29,615 bases of DNA from a virus. The stretch spans positions 1-29,615 of the IMG/VR virus record IMGVR_UViG_3300023096_000015; one strand, given 5' to 3'. The translations under genes were made by a program, and so were the position numbers. The notes beneath the pieces are model-generated. The model made no database searches and was not told the origin of the DNA. It saw only the letters and a list, made by a program, of their open reading frames with translations. Shown here one piece after another: positions 28,757 to 29,615 of the stretch. Numbering within the stretch: position 1 is the stretch's first letter; each line of letters opens with the position of its first letter.

Positions 28757-29615
28757 CCGCCCTGACAGACGAAGAAGTGGTGCAGATCGCGCGTGAGGCG
28801 GTTGCGAAGTCCGACTGGCTCATAGCCGATGCCGGTTACGACGAGGAAACGATGGCCGCAATTTGTGCCGGTTCCTATGATGAACTGGATGCAATACAGA
28901 CCGCCATCCTCGGCGCCCGCGCCGTTGCGGCCAAGCAGAGCGGCGGGGCGGGCGAGCCGGTGGCGTGGCTGCGGGAGGACCTGATACTTCGGGGTGACCG
29001 AAACGTCATATTCGACCGCGAGCATGCGGAACGTTCGGCTCTGCGCACCGACGAGTGGCGCGTCACGCCCCTCTACGCCCATCCTCCGGCAGAGCCCGCT
29101 GTGGTGCCGGCCAGATGGAAGCTGGTTCCGATCGATCCGACAGAGGCGATGATAGACGCGGCTCTTAAGGTGGACTGGTCGAACGAAGACGAGCGCGCTG
29201 TAGCCGTCAATGTCTTCCATGCCGCCATTGCCGCCACCCCACCCTCATCCACAGGGGATATGGAGCGAGAGGGCGAACCTACCTACACTTCGACGCAGGC
29301 AACGAATTGCGCCGTCTGTGGTCAGCACAAGCACACCCCGCTCCGCGTCGACCGCATGGGCGGATATGTGTGCCTGACGTGCATTGATCGCGAGATTTGC
29401 AAAGAGCCCCCCGCGCCGGGTGATGATCTGGTGGAGCGGCTGCGGCGCTATGAAAGCAATGTTTCGCATGGGCCGGAAGGCTGGAACCTGTGTACCGAAG
29501 CAGCCGCCCGCATCACTGCCGACGCTGCGGTGATCGCGGCCATGAAGGCTGGCGAAGACCCGACCATGTGGGACTTCTGGAACAAGAAGGCGCGTGAGCT
29601 TGCAGAGAAGAACAC
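28753..29615 (+). CDS. Large modular early protein (3' end outside window)
   Basis: The frame is open from the ATG at 28753 (ATGA overlap) to the right edge, at least 287 codons. The N-terminal helix (TDEEVVQIAREAVAKS) is followed by GEPVAWLREDLI, LRTDEWRVTPLYAHPP, WKLVPIDPTEAMIDAALK, a zinc-ribbon-like CAVCGQHKH and VCLTC, and DDLVERLRRY. These short modules are shuffled among Ea22-like and related phage early proteins with no known biochemical role. The end of the gene and its neighbours are not visible. Confidence 0.7.
   Translation, partial: MTALTDEEVVQIAREAVAKSDWLIADAGYDEETMAAICAGSYDELDAIQTAILGARAVAAKQSGGAGEPVAWLREDLILRGDRNVIFDREHAERSALRTDEWRVTPLYAHPPAEPAVVPARWKLVPIDPTEAMIDAALKVDWSNEDERAVAVNVFHAAIAATPPSSTGDMEREGEPTYTSTQATNCAVCGQHKHTPLRVDRMGGYVCLTCIDREICKEPPAPGDDLVERLRRYESNVSHGPEGWNLCTEAAARITADAAVIAAMKAGEDPTMWDFWNKKARELAEKN

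Noticed and set aside
28495-29220. 241-aa minus-strand frame at the right end
   Set aside because: It overlaps two coupled plus-strand genes, one of which stays open to the window edge with recognisable phage modules.
1-29615. tRNA genes, CRISPR arrays, insertion sequences, integrase or att sites
   Set aside because: I saw no cloverleaf with a tRNA-like arm order, no regularly spaced repeat array, no transposase motifs, and no tyrosine or serine recombinase in any frame.

Overview
The window is most of a temperate phage or prophage of P22-like (short-tailed) design, probably from an alphaproteobacterium of the Rhizobiales type. The evidence is a G+C-rich sequence (about 60% by eye), a P22-type set of terminase, portal, gp4-like and gp10-like tail proteins and ejection proteins, GcrA-like helix-turn-helix proteins, and a divergent CI/Cro switch. 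Integrase, lysis genes and attachment sites are not visible and probably lie outside. Both ends cut through genes.

Left part (1 to about 14.6 kb, minus strand, late genes). Read in transcription order from 14.6 kb leftward: a 58-aa basic protein, small and large terminase, portal, scaffold, N4-gp56-type major capsid protein, two small head genes, a gp4-like adaptor that looks internally duplicated, a gp10-like stabilisation protein, a 47-aa protein, three ejection proteins, and a tail-collar fibre that runs off the window. On the opposite strand sits a two-gene insert (940-1610): a Rap1a-like exported protein and a small membrane protein.

Late control region (14.59-15.64 kb). A DUF6456-like gene is followed at once by a strong sigma70-type promoter, a hairpin with a T-run at about +1 to +43, a block of three strong hairpins, and a second terminator just before the terminase operon. 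The layout resembles lambda Q / PR' / tR', with a structured leader RNA added.

Middle (15.0-24.0 kb, minus strand, early replication and recombination). In transcription order: a YdaS/Cro-like protein, several helix-turn-helix proteins, a coiled-coil protein, a RecT-like annealing protein, NinB, an HNH nuclease, a DUF1064-like nuclease, a replication-initiator-like protein whose gene carries 12-bp iterons (a candidate origin), a DEAH helicase, a zinc-finger/TOPRIM primase and small genes. Nearly every junction is a TGATG or ATGA overlap. A 51-aa gene on the opposite strand (23326-23481) fits exactly between two minus-strand genes and faces a palindrome cluster.

Switch and right arm (24.0-29.6 kb). 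The CI repressor gene lies between two copies of an identical 16-bp element in mirror orientation. Each copy has the same spacing to a -35/-10 promoter pointing away from cI, one into the replication operon and one into the rightward operon. The right arm holds about fourteen small, tightly coupled genes: a short C5-methyltransferase-like protein, cysteine-rich putative zinc proteins, small membrane proteins and proteins of unknown function. This is typical accessory early DNA between repressor and integrase.
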